Of a stretch of DNA of 64,000 nucleotides, positions 1 to 9,407 are shown one piece after another (the first letter of the stretch is position 1; the number at the start of each line of letters is the position of its first letter). The stretch lies in contig NZ_FNCH01000009.1 of assembly GCF_900100705.1 (NCBI RefSeq), positions 62,001-126,000 on the forward strand. Reading direction: 5' to 3'. The position numbers and the translations under genes were made by a program. Below the pieces are notes generated by a model that saw only the letters and a program-made list of their open reading frames with translations, was not told where the DNA came from and searched no databases. Source of the stretch: Pedobacter terrae (lineage in GTDB: Bacteria; Bacteroidota; Bacteroidia; Sphingobacteriales; Sphingobacteriaceae).

Positions 1-74
1 GTAATATTTCATTTAAAACATTAGGTTTTATCAAATTACATTTTTATAATTGTATTGTAATATATTTTTTACAA

Positions 75-1286
75 ATGCTAAGTTATTTTATAACAACCGA
101 TCAACATCTATCTCCGCACCGAAAATTTTATCAGGATAATCGGTTTGTATTATTTCTCTGGGTATTGATTACCCTGGTTTTTGTCATCGATTCCTGGATC
201 ACAAACCGTTATAATAATTACCTGATTTTTGAAAATACATTTAGAAATTTACGCCATGAGCGTTCACTTTATGCAAATTATCCGGCTTACCATGATGATG
301 CCAATCATTATGGCCCGATTTTTAGCGTATTAATCGCCCCATTTGCAATTTTTCATAACTGGATAGGATTGTTGTTATGGAATTTGTTCAATTGTTTACT
401 GCTTTTTAAGGCCGTACAAACCTTACCCTTAACGGAAGATCAAAAAATAGCTGTAGGTTATATTGCCATTCCCTGTTTAATAGAATCTATGCTTAACCAG
501 CAGTTTAATGCCGGCGCTGGCGCATTGATGGTATTAAGTTATACACTATTACATAAAGATAAGGGAATATGGTCTGCGCTTTGTATTGTATTGGGGACCT
601 TTATTAAATTATATGGCGTCGTTGGACTGGTCTTTTTCTTATTTTCTAAAAATAAGCAGTCGTTTATATTATGGTTAGTTTTTTGGTTGGCGGTAATATT
701 CTTGCTGCCTATGCTTATCGCTTCTCCTCATTATGTCATTCACAGTTATGTAGACTGGAAAAACTCATTGATCAATAAAAACATGGTTAACGTATTGGGA
801 GGGGGTATCGATATTTCCATTATGGGTTTCTTTAGGGAAATTTTAAATGCAAAAAGAATACCGAATTTTCTATTCTTGAGCCTGGGCGCCGTATTGTTTA
901 TTTTGCCTTTTATAAACATATCGCGTTTCAAAAAAAGAAGTTTCCAGTTAATGATGCTCTCATCGGTAATGATTTTTCCAATATTATTTAGCACAGGGGC
1001 CGAAGATTGTACTTTTATCATTTCGATTATTGGGGTAGGTGTATGGTATGTGAAAGAAAAGAATGAATTGATGAAGAAGATAGTATTACCTATTCTGTTG
1101 GTGATTACATGCAATTTCCCTTTATTATTATTTCCGGTCTTTGCCAAATCACATCCGTTGTTTTTAGCGATCATTAGTTTTCCTTATTTCATGGTGTGGT
1201 TAAGGGTTATTTATAATGCAGCCAATAATAGATATTCCTTTGCAGAAGAGAGAGAACCAGAAATGGTTACTGCGCTAATAGATTAA
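75..1286 (+). CDS. GT87-like integral membrane glycosyltransferase (DUF2029 family)
   Basis: The 403-residue protein is dominated by hydrophobic segments, about nine to eleven predicted membrane passes from residue 25 to 385. A polar loop near residues 55-85 contains YHDDANHYGP, which resembles the extracytoplasmic loop of GT87/GT-C polyprenol-phosphate-mannose-dependent mannosyltransferases. By family knowledge such proteins add sugars from lipid-linked donors to envelope glycans on the outer face of the cytoplasmic membrane; the acceptor here is unknown. The start ATG follows an AT-rich leader without a clear Shine-Dalgarno. The gene is monocistronic as far as can be seen, with a strong terminator right after it. 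Another multi-pass envelope protein is possible; the glycosyltransferase call rests on overall pattern only. Confidence 0.7.
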   Translation: MLSYFITTDQHLSPHRKFYQDNRFVLFLWVLITLVFVIDSWITNRYNNYLIFENTFRNLRHERSLYANYPAYHDDANHYGPIFSVLIAPFAIFHNWIGLLLWNLFNCLLLFKAVQTLPLTEDQKIAVGYIAIPCLIESMLNQQFNAGAGALMVLSYTLLHKDKGIWSALCIVLGTFIKLYGVVGLVFFLFSKNKQSFILWLVFWLAVIFLLPMLIASPHYVIHSYVDWKNSLINKNMVNVLGGGIDISIMGFFREILNAKRIPNFLFLSLGAVLFILPFINISRFKKRSFQLMMLSSVMIFPILFSTGAEDCTFIISIIGVGVWYVKEKNELMKKIVLPILLVITCNFPLLLFPVFAKSHPLFLAIISFPYFMVWLRVIYNAANNRYSFAEEREPEMVTALID

Positions 1287-1306
1287 ATTTTTAATGTTTA
1301 TTTTTT

Positions 1307-1351
1307 AGGTTTTAATGTCTGTTTGTAAAAACAGATGTTAAAACCTTTTTT
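1307..1351 (+). terminator. Rho-independent terminator after the GT87-like gene
   Basis: Arms AGGTTTTAA and TTAAAACCT enclose a second helix TCTGTTT/AAACAGA with a GTAA loop; a symmetric TG/TG internal loop separates the two helices. Six Ts follow directly. It sits 20 nt after the stop and isolates the upstream gene from the DUF3606-ligD group. Confidence 0.88.
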
Positions 1352-1390
1352 GTTATGGGGCTGTTTTATCACTATCTAATCAAAAAAGTT

Positions 1391-1564
1391 ATGGATGATA
1401 AACAAAAAACAGGTAGTGCTGATCGTACGAGGATCAACATTAATGAAGGTTATGAGCTGGATTATTGGTCTGCCAAATTTGGTGTGAGCAAAGAAAAACT
1501 GAAAGCCGCAGTAGACACGGTTGGCACATCTGCCAGCGCAGTGGAAGATTATTTAAAAAAATAA
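1391..1564 (+). CDS. DUF3606 domain protein
   Basis: This is a 57-residue acidic/basic protein: MDDKQKTGSADR, then INxNEGYELDYWSAKFGVS and a helical tail ending in AVEDYLKK. This layout fits the small DUF3606 family, whose function is unknown. The frame is also open from an ATG at 1355, but that start lies at the foot of the upstream terminator and adds residues not typical of the family, so the ATG at 1391 is preferred. It ends 11 nt before ligD, so co-transcription with the end-joining ligase is likely. DUF3606 proteins are often seen near stress or DNA-repair genes; a link to LigD is inference. Confidence 0.75.
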   Translation: MDDKQKTGSADRTRININEGYELDYWSAKFGVSKEKLKAAVDTVGTSASAVEDYLKK

Positions 1565-1575
1565 AATATTAATTT

Positions 1576-4272
1576 ATGAGTCTGAAAAAGTATGTTTCTA
1601 AACGCGATTTCTCGAAAACTGCCGAACCGAAGTCGGGCAAAAGCAGCGATAAGAATAAATTACATTTTGTAATTCAAAAACATGATGCTTCGAGGTTACA
1701 CTACGATTTCAGACTCGAAATGGAAGGTGTTTTAAAGAGCTGGGCTGTGCCAAAAGGTCCATCAACCGATCCCAAAATTAAACGCCTGGCCATGATGGTA
1801 GAAGACCATCCATACGATTATAAAGATTTTGAAGGCATTATACCACAGGGAGAGTACGGTGGTGGAACCGTTATTGTTTGGGATGAAGGTACCTATGAAC
1901 CAATAGAGACCATTAAAGGCAAGAAGGCGCAGGAGAAACATTTATTAAGCCAGTTAAAAGATGGGTCTTTAAAAATTAAACTCCATGGAGAAAAACTTCA
2001 AGGCGAATTTGCCCTCGTTAAAACAAATGGAATGGGCGAAAACGGCTGGCTGTTAATTAAACATAAAGATGATCATGCTTCAATAAAAGATATTACCAAA
2101 GAAGATAAATCTGTACTTTCTGGTAAAACAATCGAAAAGATGGAAGAAACATCCGATAAGGTTTGGAAAGCGGGGAAGGAGCAGGATTTAAAACCTGAAA
2201 AAAAAAGTCCGAAGCAAAAAACAAAAAAGGAAATCAAGCCAGTAGGCGATGAAGTAACGGTAGATATAAAAAGTATACTCAAAAAAGCACCAAAATCGGC
2301 TATTCCCAAGGGCATAAAACCAATGCTGGCTACACTTGTTAACGAACCTTTTGATGATCCTGATTGGCAGTATGAGGTAAAATGGGACGGTTACCGTGCC
2401 CTGGCATTTCTGAATAAGGGAAAGGTTGATTTATTATCAAGAAATAATAAATCTTTTAACGAAAAATTTTATCCCATATACGATCTGCTTTCGGATTGGA
2501 AGATAAATGCGGTGTTTGATGGCGAGATTTTGGTATTAAATGAAAAAGGCATCTCTAATTTTGGTTCACTCCAGAATTGGAGAAGCGAAGCAGATGGCGA
2601 ACTTATTTTTTATGTGTTCGATATTCTTTGGTACGAAGGCAAGAACCTGATGGAGCTGCCGCTAAACCAGCGCCAGGCCATACTAAATGAGATTTTGCCC
2701 ACAACTGATGATCGGGTGCGTTTAGGTAAAGTTTTTAAAGCCAGTGGTGTCGATTTTTTTGATGCAGCCGAAAGAATGGGCCTGGAGGGGATTATTGCAA
2801 AAAAAGTAGATAGCACCTATAGTGCAAACTATAGATCCAAGGAGTGGCTTAAAATTAAGGTGCATAAGCGCCAGGAGGTTGTTATTGCAGGCTTCACCAA
2901 AAATGCCGATACAGCGAAAGCTTTCAGTTCTTTACTTCTTGGCGTTTATGAAAAAGGAAAGTTACAGTATGTAGGCAAGGTAGGTACAGGATTTTCAGAT
3001 AAGCTCCAAAAAACAATGATGGAGCAGTTTAAGCCGATTATTGTAGATAAGAGTCCTTTCGAAAGCATACCCGATGTAAATAAACCTTCACGCTTCAGGC
3101 CTAATCCACCAAATGCAAAAGCCACCTGGTTAAAACCAGAATTGGTATGTGAAGTTTCTTTTACTGAGGTAACTGATGATGGTGTGTTTCGTCATCCATC
3201 TTTTAAGGGCATGCGCGAAGATAAAAAAGCTAAAGAAGTGGTAAGAGAGGTAGAAGTATCAACACAAGAAGTGGTTGAGGATACTGAAAAGCAAAACCCA
3301 CATGCAAAAGCAATTAAAGCACCAGAAGGCAAATTGCCCAAAACGTTGTTAAATCCGAAAGACGAAACGCAGGTACGGAAAATTAAAGGCCATGAGCTTA
3401 AATTTACCAACCTGAGCAAAATATACTGGCCCGAAGATAAGGTAACTAAAAGAGATATGTTTAACTACTATTATCAGGTTGCTGAATATATTTTGCCTTA
3501 CCTTAAAGATCGTCCGCAATCGCTTAACCGTTTTCCCGGTGGCATACATGGCGCTAGTTTCTACCAAAAAGATGTAAAAGGAAAAGCGCCGGACTGGGCC
3601 AAAACTTTTCCTTACGAAAATGGAGAAGGTGAAAAAAAGGAATATCTTGTTGGAACAGACGAAGCTGCTTTGCTATGGATGGCCAGTTTAGGCTGTATCG
3701 AAATGAATCCCTGGTTTAGCCGGGTACAAAGCCCCGATCATCCCGATTATTGCGTAATTGATTTAGACCCTGATAAACAATCTTTCGATCAGGTAGTGGA
3801 AACTGCACTGGAAACTAAAAAGGTTTTAGATGCCATCGATGTTCCCAGTTATTGTAAAACATCCGGTTCAACCGGAATACATATTTATATTCCGTTAAAT
3901 GCTAAATATAGTTACGAGCAAAGCCAGATGTTTGCTAAAATAGTGGTTAATCTGGTGCATAATCAAATACCAGGATATACTTCTCTTGAGCGGATGATCA
4001 GTGCCCGAAAAGGAAAAATGTATCTCGATTTTTTACAGAACAGGCCAGGGGCAACTATAGCCGGACCTTATTCTTTGCGTCCGAAAATTGGTGCTACAGT
4101 CTCAATGCCATTACATTGGGATGAGGTTAAACCAGGTTTAAAAATGAAAGATTTTAACATTTTTAATGCCATCGATCGGCTAAAAGTTGAAGGCGATCTG
4201 TTTAAAGGAGTACTGGGTAAAGGGATAGATTTAATGAAAGCTGTAGATAAAGCTAAAAGTGTTTTTGGATAA
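1576..4272 (+). CDS. ligD: Multifunctional DNA ligase D (phosphoesterase-ligase-polymerase)
   Basis: The 898-residue protein has all three LigD modules. Residues about 1-165 are the 3'-phosphoesterase, with putative metal/catalytic residues H36, H42, D44 and H78 in HDASRLHYDF and EDHP. Residues about 245-545 are the ATP-dependent ligase, with the nucleotidyl lysine K269 in KWDGYR. Residues about 640-890 are the archaeo-eukaryotic primase-like polymerase, with D729 and D731 in VIDLDPD. A lysine-rich linker (about 170-240) separates the first two. LigD repairs double-strand breaks by non-homologous end joining with Ku. No Ku gene occurs in this window. The PE-Lig-Pol order is the one usual in Bacteroidota and differs from the mycobacterial order. 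Start ATG lies 11 nt after the DUF3606 stop. Confidence 0.97.
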   Translation: MSLKKYVSKRDFSKTAEPKSGKSSDKNKLHFVIQKHDASRLHYDFRLEMEGVLKSWAVPKGPSTDPKIKRLAMMVEDHPYDYKDFEGIIPQGEYGGGTVIVWDEGTYEPIETIKGKKAQEKHLLSQLKDGSLKIKLHGEKLQGEFALVKTNGMGENGWLLIKHKDDHASIKDITKEDKSVLSGKTIEKMEETSDKVWKAGKEQDLKPEKKSPKQKTKKEIKPVGDEVTVDIKSILKKAPKSAIPKGIKPMLATLVNEPFDDPDWQYEVKWDGYRALAFLNKGKVDLLSRNNKSFNEKFYPIYDLLSDWKINAVFDGEILVLNEKGISNFGSLQNWRSEADGELIFYVFDILWYEGKNLMELPLNQRQAILNEILPTTDDRVRLGKVFKASGVDFFDAAERMGLEGIIAKKVDSTYSANYRSKEWLKIKVHKRQEVVIAGFTKNADTAKAFSSLLLGVYEKGKLQYVGKVGTGFSDKLQKTMMEQFKPIIVDKSPFESIPDVNKPSRFRPNPPNAKATWLKPELVCEVSFTEVTDDGVFRHPSFKGMREDKKAKEVVREVEVSTQEVVEDTEKQNPHAKAIKAPEGKLPKTLLNPKDETQVRKIKGHELKFTNLSKIYWPEDKVTKRDMFNYYYQVAEYILPYLKDRPQSLNRFPGGIHGASFYQKDVKGKAPDWAKTFPYENGEGEKKEYLVGTDEAALLWMASLGCIEMNPWFSRVQSPDHPDYCVIDLDPDKQSFDQVVETALETKKVLDAIDVPSYCKTSGSTGIHIYIPLNAKYSYEQSQMFAKIVVNLVHNQIPGYTSLERMISARKGKMYLDFLQNRPGATIAGPYSLRPKIGATVSMPLHWDEVKPGLKMKDFNIFNAIDRLKVEGDLFKGVLGKGIDLMKAVDKAKSVFG

Positions 4273-4320
4273 GTTTCCAGCTTCTTTAATGCTTTCCTTA
4301 TATTTGGCAAAAAAATAAAA

Positions 4321-4617
4321 ATGATAGCACACCACGTTTTATTCTGGCTAAAAGCCGATACCACCGAGGAGCAGAAAGTTGCTTTTCGCAATAGCTTACT
4401 AACATTAGAAAATATTGAAGTTGTTAAAACCTTTCATATCGGTAAGCCTGCACCAATTGAGCGTGCTGTTGTAGATACCACTTACACCTTTAGTCTGCTT
4501 TTATTATTTGATGATTTGCCCGCACATGATGTTTATCAGGTTCATCCATTGCATAAAGCTTTTTTAGATGAATTTAGAACTTACTTTGAAAAGGTTGTCA
4601 TTTACGACGCAGCCTAA
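4321..4617 (+). CDS. Dabb (stress-responsive A/B barrel) domain protein
   Basis: The 98-residue protein opens with MIAHHVLFWLK, continues with helices and LLLLFDDLPAHDVYQVHPLHKAF, and ends with a strand VVIYDAA. This is the dimeric alpha+beta Dabb fold (PF07876 type). Members include small cytosolic proteins with varied or unknown activity. It follows ligD by 48 nt on the same strand and is closed by a terminator, so it is probably the last gene of the DUF3606-ligD unit. The function here is not predictable beyond the fold. Confidence 0.85.
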   Translation: MIAHHVLFWLKADTTEEQKVAFRNSLLTLENIEVVKTFHIGKPAPIERAVVDTTYTFSLLLLFDDLPAHDVYQVHPLHKAFLDEFRTYFEKVVIYDAA

Positions 4618-4620
4618 AAA

Positions 4621-4653
4621 AAATGCCTTCGATAAACCGGAGGCATTTTTTTT
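4621..4653 (+). terminator. Rho-independent terminator after the Dabb gene
   Basis: An 11-bp stem AAATGCCTTCG/CGGAGGCATTT (one G-T wobble) with loop ATAAAC is followed by a T tract. It begins 3 nt after the stop codon. Confidence 0.9.
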
Positions 4654-5039
4654 ATCTAATGCTTTCAGAATATGCTGGGAAATTCAATCGAAGCAAACTA
4701 ATTGTCTCTGTTCATTAATTAACTATGAGCTGGAAGAAAATGTTACTATTTTTAATAGATCCTTAAGTTGAATACAATACCAATTAATTTCTTTTAGTGA
4801 GTTCTTCACTTTGGTATATTTATTTCATAATCTCACCTAATGATGCAAATTTAGCGCTTGATACAGTAACAATGCGCTTTTAATAAAATACTTTCCATTA
4901 CATTTTAGTATTATTATTTTATTTTTAATGTTAACTAAACTTTCTTTTATATCTGTTTAAGCGTCTGTTTGTAAGTAATTTGTAGTCTGGTAAAACCAAT
5001 GCGTTTTAGAATACGTAAATATCTTAAAACGCGATCATT
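4654..5039. other. Noncoding AT-rich spacer
   Basis: I see no convincing ORF, RNA gene or repeat here. A frame open from inside the Dabb gene to 4771 crosses the terminator and is not credible. The last 100 bases are AT-rich and presumably carry the promoter of the small gene at 5040. Confidence 0.6.
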
Positions 5040-5237
5040 ATGGAAAAAAAAGCTACATTGATTAAAAGAGCCGCTCTTGATATAAACCAATTAGACAAAA
5101 TTAAAATTGGTGATTTTTTATCTGATGAATATGGTAAGTCTGGAAAAGTATGTGAGATTGAAAAAATAGAGCGTCGTGGTGAATATCATTATTACTTTAA
5201 ATTATCTAAATCAGGTACGATATTAATCATTATGTGA
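5040..5237 (+). CDS. Small hypothetical protein (65 aa)
   Basis: A lysine-rich N-terminus (MEKKATLIKRAAL) is followed by IKIGDFLSDEYGKSGKVCEIEKIERR and a short strand-rich tail. The pattern resembles a small beta-barrel-like protein, but I do not recognise a family. It is isolated, with an upstream noncoding spacer and a decayed receptor gene downstream on the other strand. Base composition resembles genuine genes in the window and the codon use looks plausible. Confidence 0.5.
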   Translation: MEKKATLIKRAALDINQLDKIKIGDFLSDEYGKSGKVCEIEKIERRGEYHYYFKLSKSGTILIIM

Positions 5238-5363
5238 TTTTTAAGGGGTCAACCTATTGGTTGGATCACATTACAGCTGAAATTTTATTGTCATTAGCTA
5301 AGCTTACTTGATTGAATACGTTTCTGGATGATTACGTTTAGTTGTATAAGCGCTAGTGATAAT

Positions 5364-5726
5364 CTATAAAACAAATGCGGCCACAAATTGGCTTGGCGCA
5401 ATGAGACTTACGCGATATTTTTCGTGCGCAAAGTAGTTCAGCTTATTGGTAATATCTGAAACATTTGCCAGGAGCGGGAATTTTCGCCAGTCGTATCCTG
5501 CTGAAAGGTTTAATTTGGTAAAGGTACTGAACAGAATCAGCCTTAAAAATTATGGCATTTTCAGCATTGTTCTACTCTCCATTACGCTTGCCAGTATAAA
5601 GTGCAGAAGCACCCAATTTTAGATCTTTTATAGCTCCATCCTGAAGTGTGTAGCACAAAGGTAGCCTTCGCAGTATTTTTAGTTGTGTCTACCAAACGAA
5701 TATAATTTGGAGTAAGCAAAATCATT
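5364..5726 (-). pseudogene. Degenerate C-terminus of a TonB-dependent (siderophore-type) receptor
   Basis: Reading the minus strand gives pieces in different frames that match the end of an outer-membrane siderophore receptor. From 5726 downward I read PNYIRLVDTTKNTA, then after a frame change LKLGASALYTGKRNGE and a stop, then in a third frame LNLSAGYDWRKFPLLANVSD, NKLNYFAHEKYR and PSQFVAAFVL with a final TAG at 5364. The GLKLGASALYTGKR-type strand and the INNITNKLNYF-like terminal strands are typical of TonB-dependent receptors. No plug domain or start remains. It is a relic with at least two frameshifts. Confidence 0.75.
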
Positions 5727-5834
5727 AAATTAACGGATTAGCCAAACATTTATGAAGTTTAACTTGTATGATACATAGTTAATTTGATTTATTCAGCATA
5801 TCAGTATAGTCGAGTTTTAATTTCTACCGTATAT

Positions 5835-6980
5835 ATGGAAAGTTATTCAAAGGTTTTAAGTAATGATCAGCTTTTAGAAGTTCTTTTCTTATCAAAAGAT
5901 GCTACAGCCATATACACTTCAGAACATATTGTAATCGAAATGGCCAATGATGCCATGATTGATTTTTGGGGTAAAGACCGATCTATTATCGGCAAACCCC
6001 TCGAAGACGCAGTGCCTGAATTAAAAGGGCAGCCCTTTATCGACATATTAAAAAATGTATTGCTAACAGGTGTTACAGATAAGGGAGACGCCGTTCCAGC
6101 TGAAACGATGAGGGATGGTAAGTTACAGACGGCTTATTATACTTACGAATACCGTCCAATTAAGGATGAATCAGGGATACCTTACTGTATTCTGCATACC
6201 GCAAGCGATGTTACCGATATGGTAAAAGCTAAAGATGCCATTAAAGAAACTGAATTACAACGTGAAGCACTGGATCAGGAACAGATTTTAATCAGCATAA
6301 AAGAAGAGCAGCAAAAAAATGATTTTATCAGTATGGTGAGCCATGAACTGAAAACGCCTTTAACTTCCATTAGTGCTTATATACAATTAATGCAAAGCAA
6401 GGATTTAACAGATCTTTTTGTAGTAAACACACTGGCTAAAGTACAAAAGCAGATCAGAAAAATGAGTACATTAATCAGTTCCTTTTTAAATGTATCTCGT
6501 TTAGAATCAGGAGAAATCCAATTGAACCTGTCGCATTTTGATGTTGATAAAGTAATTCTGGATGTGGTAGAAGATTTAAGATTGATTTATCCAACCAATC
6601 AGATCAGTTTTGATTCAAATACTGTTAAATCGATTTATGCTGATAAAGATAAAATTGGTTCTGTCGTTTCAAATCTGATCAGCAATGCTGTAAAATATTC
6701 AGATCTGGATAGCAAAATTTTGGTGCAATCTGTAATTAAAGACAATGAAGTACATGTTTCAGTAAACGATCAGGGCATTGGTATAGAACCGCATGACCTG
6801 GGAAAACTTTTTGACCGTTTTTATCGGGTAGAAAGCTTGCAAACTAAAACCATTTCAGGTTTTGGAATAGGTTTATACCTCAGTGCCGAGATTATAAATT
6901 TGCATAAAGGTAAAATTTGGGCAGACAGCGATTATGGGGTAGGTTCTACTTTTCATTTCAGTATGCCGCTTGCTTCATAG
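5835..6980 (+). CDS. PAS-domain sensor histidine kinase
   Basis: From the ATG at 5835 the protein has 381 residues; the frame is open from a TTG at 5784, but the added residues are not PAS-like. Residues about 12-125 form a PAS_4-type sensor, 130-160 a coiled linker, 160-225 a HisKA domain with the phospho-accepting H170 in FISMVSHELKTPL, and 265-378 a HATPase_c domain with N box NLISNAVKYS, G1 DQGIGI and G2 GFGIGLYL. No membrane segment is seen, so it is probably a cytosolic sensor. No response regulator is adjacent; it is followed 55 nt later by an aldehyde dehydrogenase. The signal is unknown. Confidence 0.9.
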   Translation: MESYSKVLSNDQLLEVLFLSKDATAIYTSEHIVIEMANDAMIDFWGKDRSIIGKPLEDAVPELKGQPFIDILKNVLLTGVTDKGDAVPAETMRDGKLQTAYYTYEYRPIKDESGIPYCILHTASDVTDMVKAKDAIKETELQREALDQEQILISIKEEQQKNDFISMVSHELKTPLTSISAYIQLMQSKDLTDLFVVNTLAKVQKQIRKMSTLISSFLNVSRLESGEIQLNLSHFDVDKVILDVVEDLRLIYPTNQISFDSNTVKSIYADKDKIGSVVSNLISNAVKYSDLDSKILVQSVIKDNEVHVSVNDQGIGIEPHDLGKLFDRFYRVESLQTKTISGFGIGLYLSAEIINLHKGKIWADSDYGVGSTFHFSMPLAS

Positions 6981-7035
6981 CCTAATAATATTCAAATAAA
7001 AAACACAATTTAAAATGCTCGTTTGTTATAATCAA

Positions 7036-8409
7036 ATGAGCATTTCATCTATAAACCCTGTAAACGGGTCAATCATAAAAAAATACAAGGAAGATACTGA
7101 AAATGCGATCGATCAGAAAATTGATCAGGTGCACCAGGCGTGGTTGAATTATAAAGAAACCGATTTTCAAACCCGTTCCCGGTTACTGTTGCAAGTATCA
7201 AAGATCTTAAATGAGCGCCAAGATCAATTGGCCGAGTTGATGGCTTTAGAAATGGGCAAACCACTAAAAGCTGGTGTGGCCGAAATTCTTAAATGCGCTT
7301 CTGTTTGCGAATATTATGCTAAAAATGGAGCAGAATTTTTAGCAGATCAAATCATCAATACAAGTGCATCCAAAAGTTACGTGAGTTTTCAACCAATTGG
7401 TTTGGTGCTCGCCATTATGCCGTGGAATTTTCCTTTTTGGCAAGTATTTCGCTTTCTTGCTCCTGCCTTAATGGCTGGTAACGGAGGTGTGTTAAAGCAT
7501 TCATCAGGTGTTACAGGTTGTGCGCTCGAAATAGAAAAGGTAATCGAAGATGCCGGATTTCCGCAACATATTTTTAAAACTTTAATCTGCAGCAGTAAAG
7601 CTATTCCGAAAGTAATCGAAAATCCACAAATCAAAGCAGTAACATTAACCGGGAGTACCGAAGCTGGTCAAAAAGTGGCCGAACAGGCTGGTAAATTGAT
7701 TAAGAAAACAGTACTGGAACTCGGAGGTAGCGATCCATATATTATTTTGGAAGATGCAGATTTAGAAAAAGCAGCGAAAGTATGTGCAGAAGCCAGGTTA
7801 ATTAATAACGGACAAAGTTGCATTGCAGCCAAACGCTTTATTGTAATCGAATCAGTAGAAGAAAAATTTACCCAACTTTTTAAAGCCGAAATGGAAAGTA
7901 AAAAAACGGGCGATCCATCAAAGCCTGATACAGAACTTGGTCCGATGGCTAGGGCAGAACTTCGGGATGAGTTACATCAACAGGTTTTAAAAAGTATAGA
8001 ACAGGGTGCTAAATGTATTCTGGGAGGAGAAATTCCAGCTATAGATGGCAAGCATGCTTATTACCAGCCCACGATTTTAAACCACGTAAAAAAAGGAATA
8101 CTGGCATATGATGAGGAAATATTTGGACCGGTAGCTGCTATCATTACTGCAAAAGATACTGATGATGCTATCCATATCGCTAACGATACCAATTTTGGAT
8201 TGGGGGCCGCCGTTTTTACTGAAAATGCAGCACTAGCAGAAGATATTGCCCGAAATAAACTCAATGCGGGTTCTTGTTTTGTAAACGAAGGTGTAAAATC
8301 AGATGCTGCTCTTCCGTTTGGCGGCATCAATCAATCCGGTTATGGTCGTGAGCTAAGTATGTTTGGTATCCATGAGTTTGTGAATATTAAAACAGTGTAC
8401 ATCAAATAA
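7036..8409 (+). CDS. NAD(P)-dependent succinate-semialdehyde-type aldehyde dehydrogenase
   Basis: The 457-residue protein (from ATG 7036; an upstream in-frame ATG at 7015 adds seven residues) has the ALDH fold. MPWNFPFWQ binds the cofactor region, E228 in LELGGSDP is the general base and C262 in NNGQSCIAAKRF is the nucleophile; the 34-residue spacing between them is the family norm. It closely resembles succinate-semialdehyde dehydrogenases of the GabD/Sad group, which oxidise the semialdehyde to succinate, but broad aldehyde use is common. The next gene, an MDR oxidoreductase, starts 14 nt after its stop, so both are probably one transcript handling reactive carbonyls. Confidence 0.9.
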   Translation: MSISSINPVNGSIIKKYKEDTENAIDQKIDQVHQAWLNYKETDFQTRSRLLLQVSKILNERQDQLAELMALEMGKPLKAGVAEILKCASVCEYYAKNGAEFLADQIINTSASKSYVSFQPIGLVLAIMPWNFPFWQVFRFLAPALMAGNGGVLKHSSGVTGCALEIEKVIEDAGFPQHIFKTLICSSKAIPKVIENPQIKAVTLTGSTEAGQKVAEQAGKLIKKTVLELGGSDPYIILEDADLEKAAKVCAEARLINNGQSCIAAKRFIVIESVEEKFTQLFKAEMESKKTGDPSKPDTELGPMARAELRDELHQQVLKSIEQGAKCILGGEIPAIDGKHAYYQPTILNHVKKGILAYDEEIFGPVAAIITAKDTDDAIHIANDTNFGLGAAVFTENAALAEDIARNKLNAGSCFVNEGVKSDAALPFGGINQSGYGRELSMFGIHEFVNIKTVYIK

Positions 8410-8423
8410 TAATAATATCCTAT

Positions 8424-9353
8424 ATGAAAGCAGTTAGAATCCATGAGTTTGGCGGTCCGGAGGTTTTATCAATTGATGATATCCCAATGCCCCAACCAGC
8501 GTCAGATGAAGTATTAATTAAAGTGCATGCAACCAGTGTAAACCCAGTTGACTGGAAAATTAGGGAAGGACACCATACTGGTAAATTCCCGGCTAAATTG
8601 CCACTCACCATGGGCTGGGATGTTTCTGGTACCATTGAGGAAGTAGGTGAAAAAGTAAGTGCCTTTAAAAAAGGTGATGAGGTATATGGCAGACCTGATC
8701 CTACCAAAAATGGTGCTTATGCTGAGTACATCGTCGTAAAAGCCAATATCATCAGCATCAAACCCACTAGTATAGGACACACAGAAGCAGCTGCTGTGCC
8801 ACTGGCAGGTTTAACTGCATGGCAAGGATTATTCGATCACGGTTTGCTAAAAGCCGGACAAAAAGTATTGATCCATGCAGCGGCAGGTGGGGTAGGAACT
8901 TATGCGGTACAATTTGCGAAATGGAAAGGCGCTTATGTAATTGGTACGGCATCAGACAGCAATGCTGATTTTTTGAAGCGTTTAGGTGCCGATGAAATTA
9001 TAGATTATAAAATGGAAGATTTTGAAGCTATATTAAAAGATGTAGATCTTGTTTTGGATACTATTGGAAAAGAAACGCAGCTTAAATCATTAAATATATT
9101 AAAAGAAGGCGGACGGGTAGTTACTACTTTAATGCCTGAGTTTGTGGCTGAAGCGAAAGCTAAAAAAGTTCACCTGATCGGTTTTATGGCACAGTCAATT
9201 CCTGCCCAATTAGCAGAAATTGCGACTTTGATCGATTCAGGAAAAGTTAAACCCATTATTGAAAAAGTTTTGCCTTTTACCAGTGCAAAACAGGCACAAA
9301 TAGAAAGTGAACAAGGGCATACGAGAGGAAAAATCGTATTGCAGGTAATTTAG
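8424..9353 (+). CDS. NADP-dependent MDR-family oxidoreductase (quinone oxidoreductase-like)
   Basis: The 309-residue protein starts MKAVRIHEFGGPEVL and has the GroES-like domain (about 1-120), then a Rossmann domain with the cofactor loop AAAGGVGTYAVQFAK near residues 150-167. The structural and catalytic zinc cysteines of alcohol dehydrogenases are absent, which points to the zinc-free quinone/enone reductase branch of medium-chain dehydrogenases. Such enzymes reduce quinones or alpha,beta-unsaturated carbonyls with NADPH. It is 14 nt downstream of the aldehyde dehydrogenase and converges on the cation transporter, with a shared hairpin between them. Confidence 0.9.
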   Translation: MKAVRIHEFGGPEVLSIDDIPMPQPASDEVLIKVHATSVNPVDWKIREGHHTGKFPAKLPLTMGWDVSGTIEEVGEKVSAFKKGDEVYGRPDPTKNGAYAEYIVVKANIISIKPTSIGHTEAAAVPLAGLTAWQGLFDHGLLKAGQKVLIHAAAGGVGTYAVQFAKWKGAYVIGTASDSNADFLKRLGADEIIDYKMEDFEAILKDVDLVLDTIGKETQLKSLNILKEGGRVVTTLMPEFVAEAKAKKVHLIGFMAQSIPAQLAEIATLIDSGKVKPIIEKVLPFTSAKQAQIESEQGHTRGKIVLQVI

Positions 9354-9407
9354 AAATAAAGTCTGTAAGAGATAATAAACCCTAATGATTGATTAATGAA
9401 TATTGTC

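Noticed and set aside
746..1174. 142-codon minus-strand ORF opposite the GT87-like gene
   Set aside because: Antisense shadow; the plus-strand protein has consistent membrane topology.
4568..4771. 67-codon ORF overlapping the Dabb gene end
   Set aside because: It runs through a strong terminator and out into noncoding sequence.
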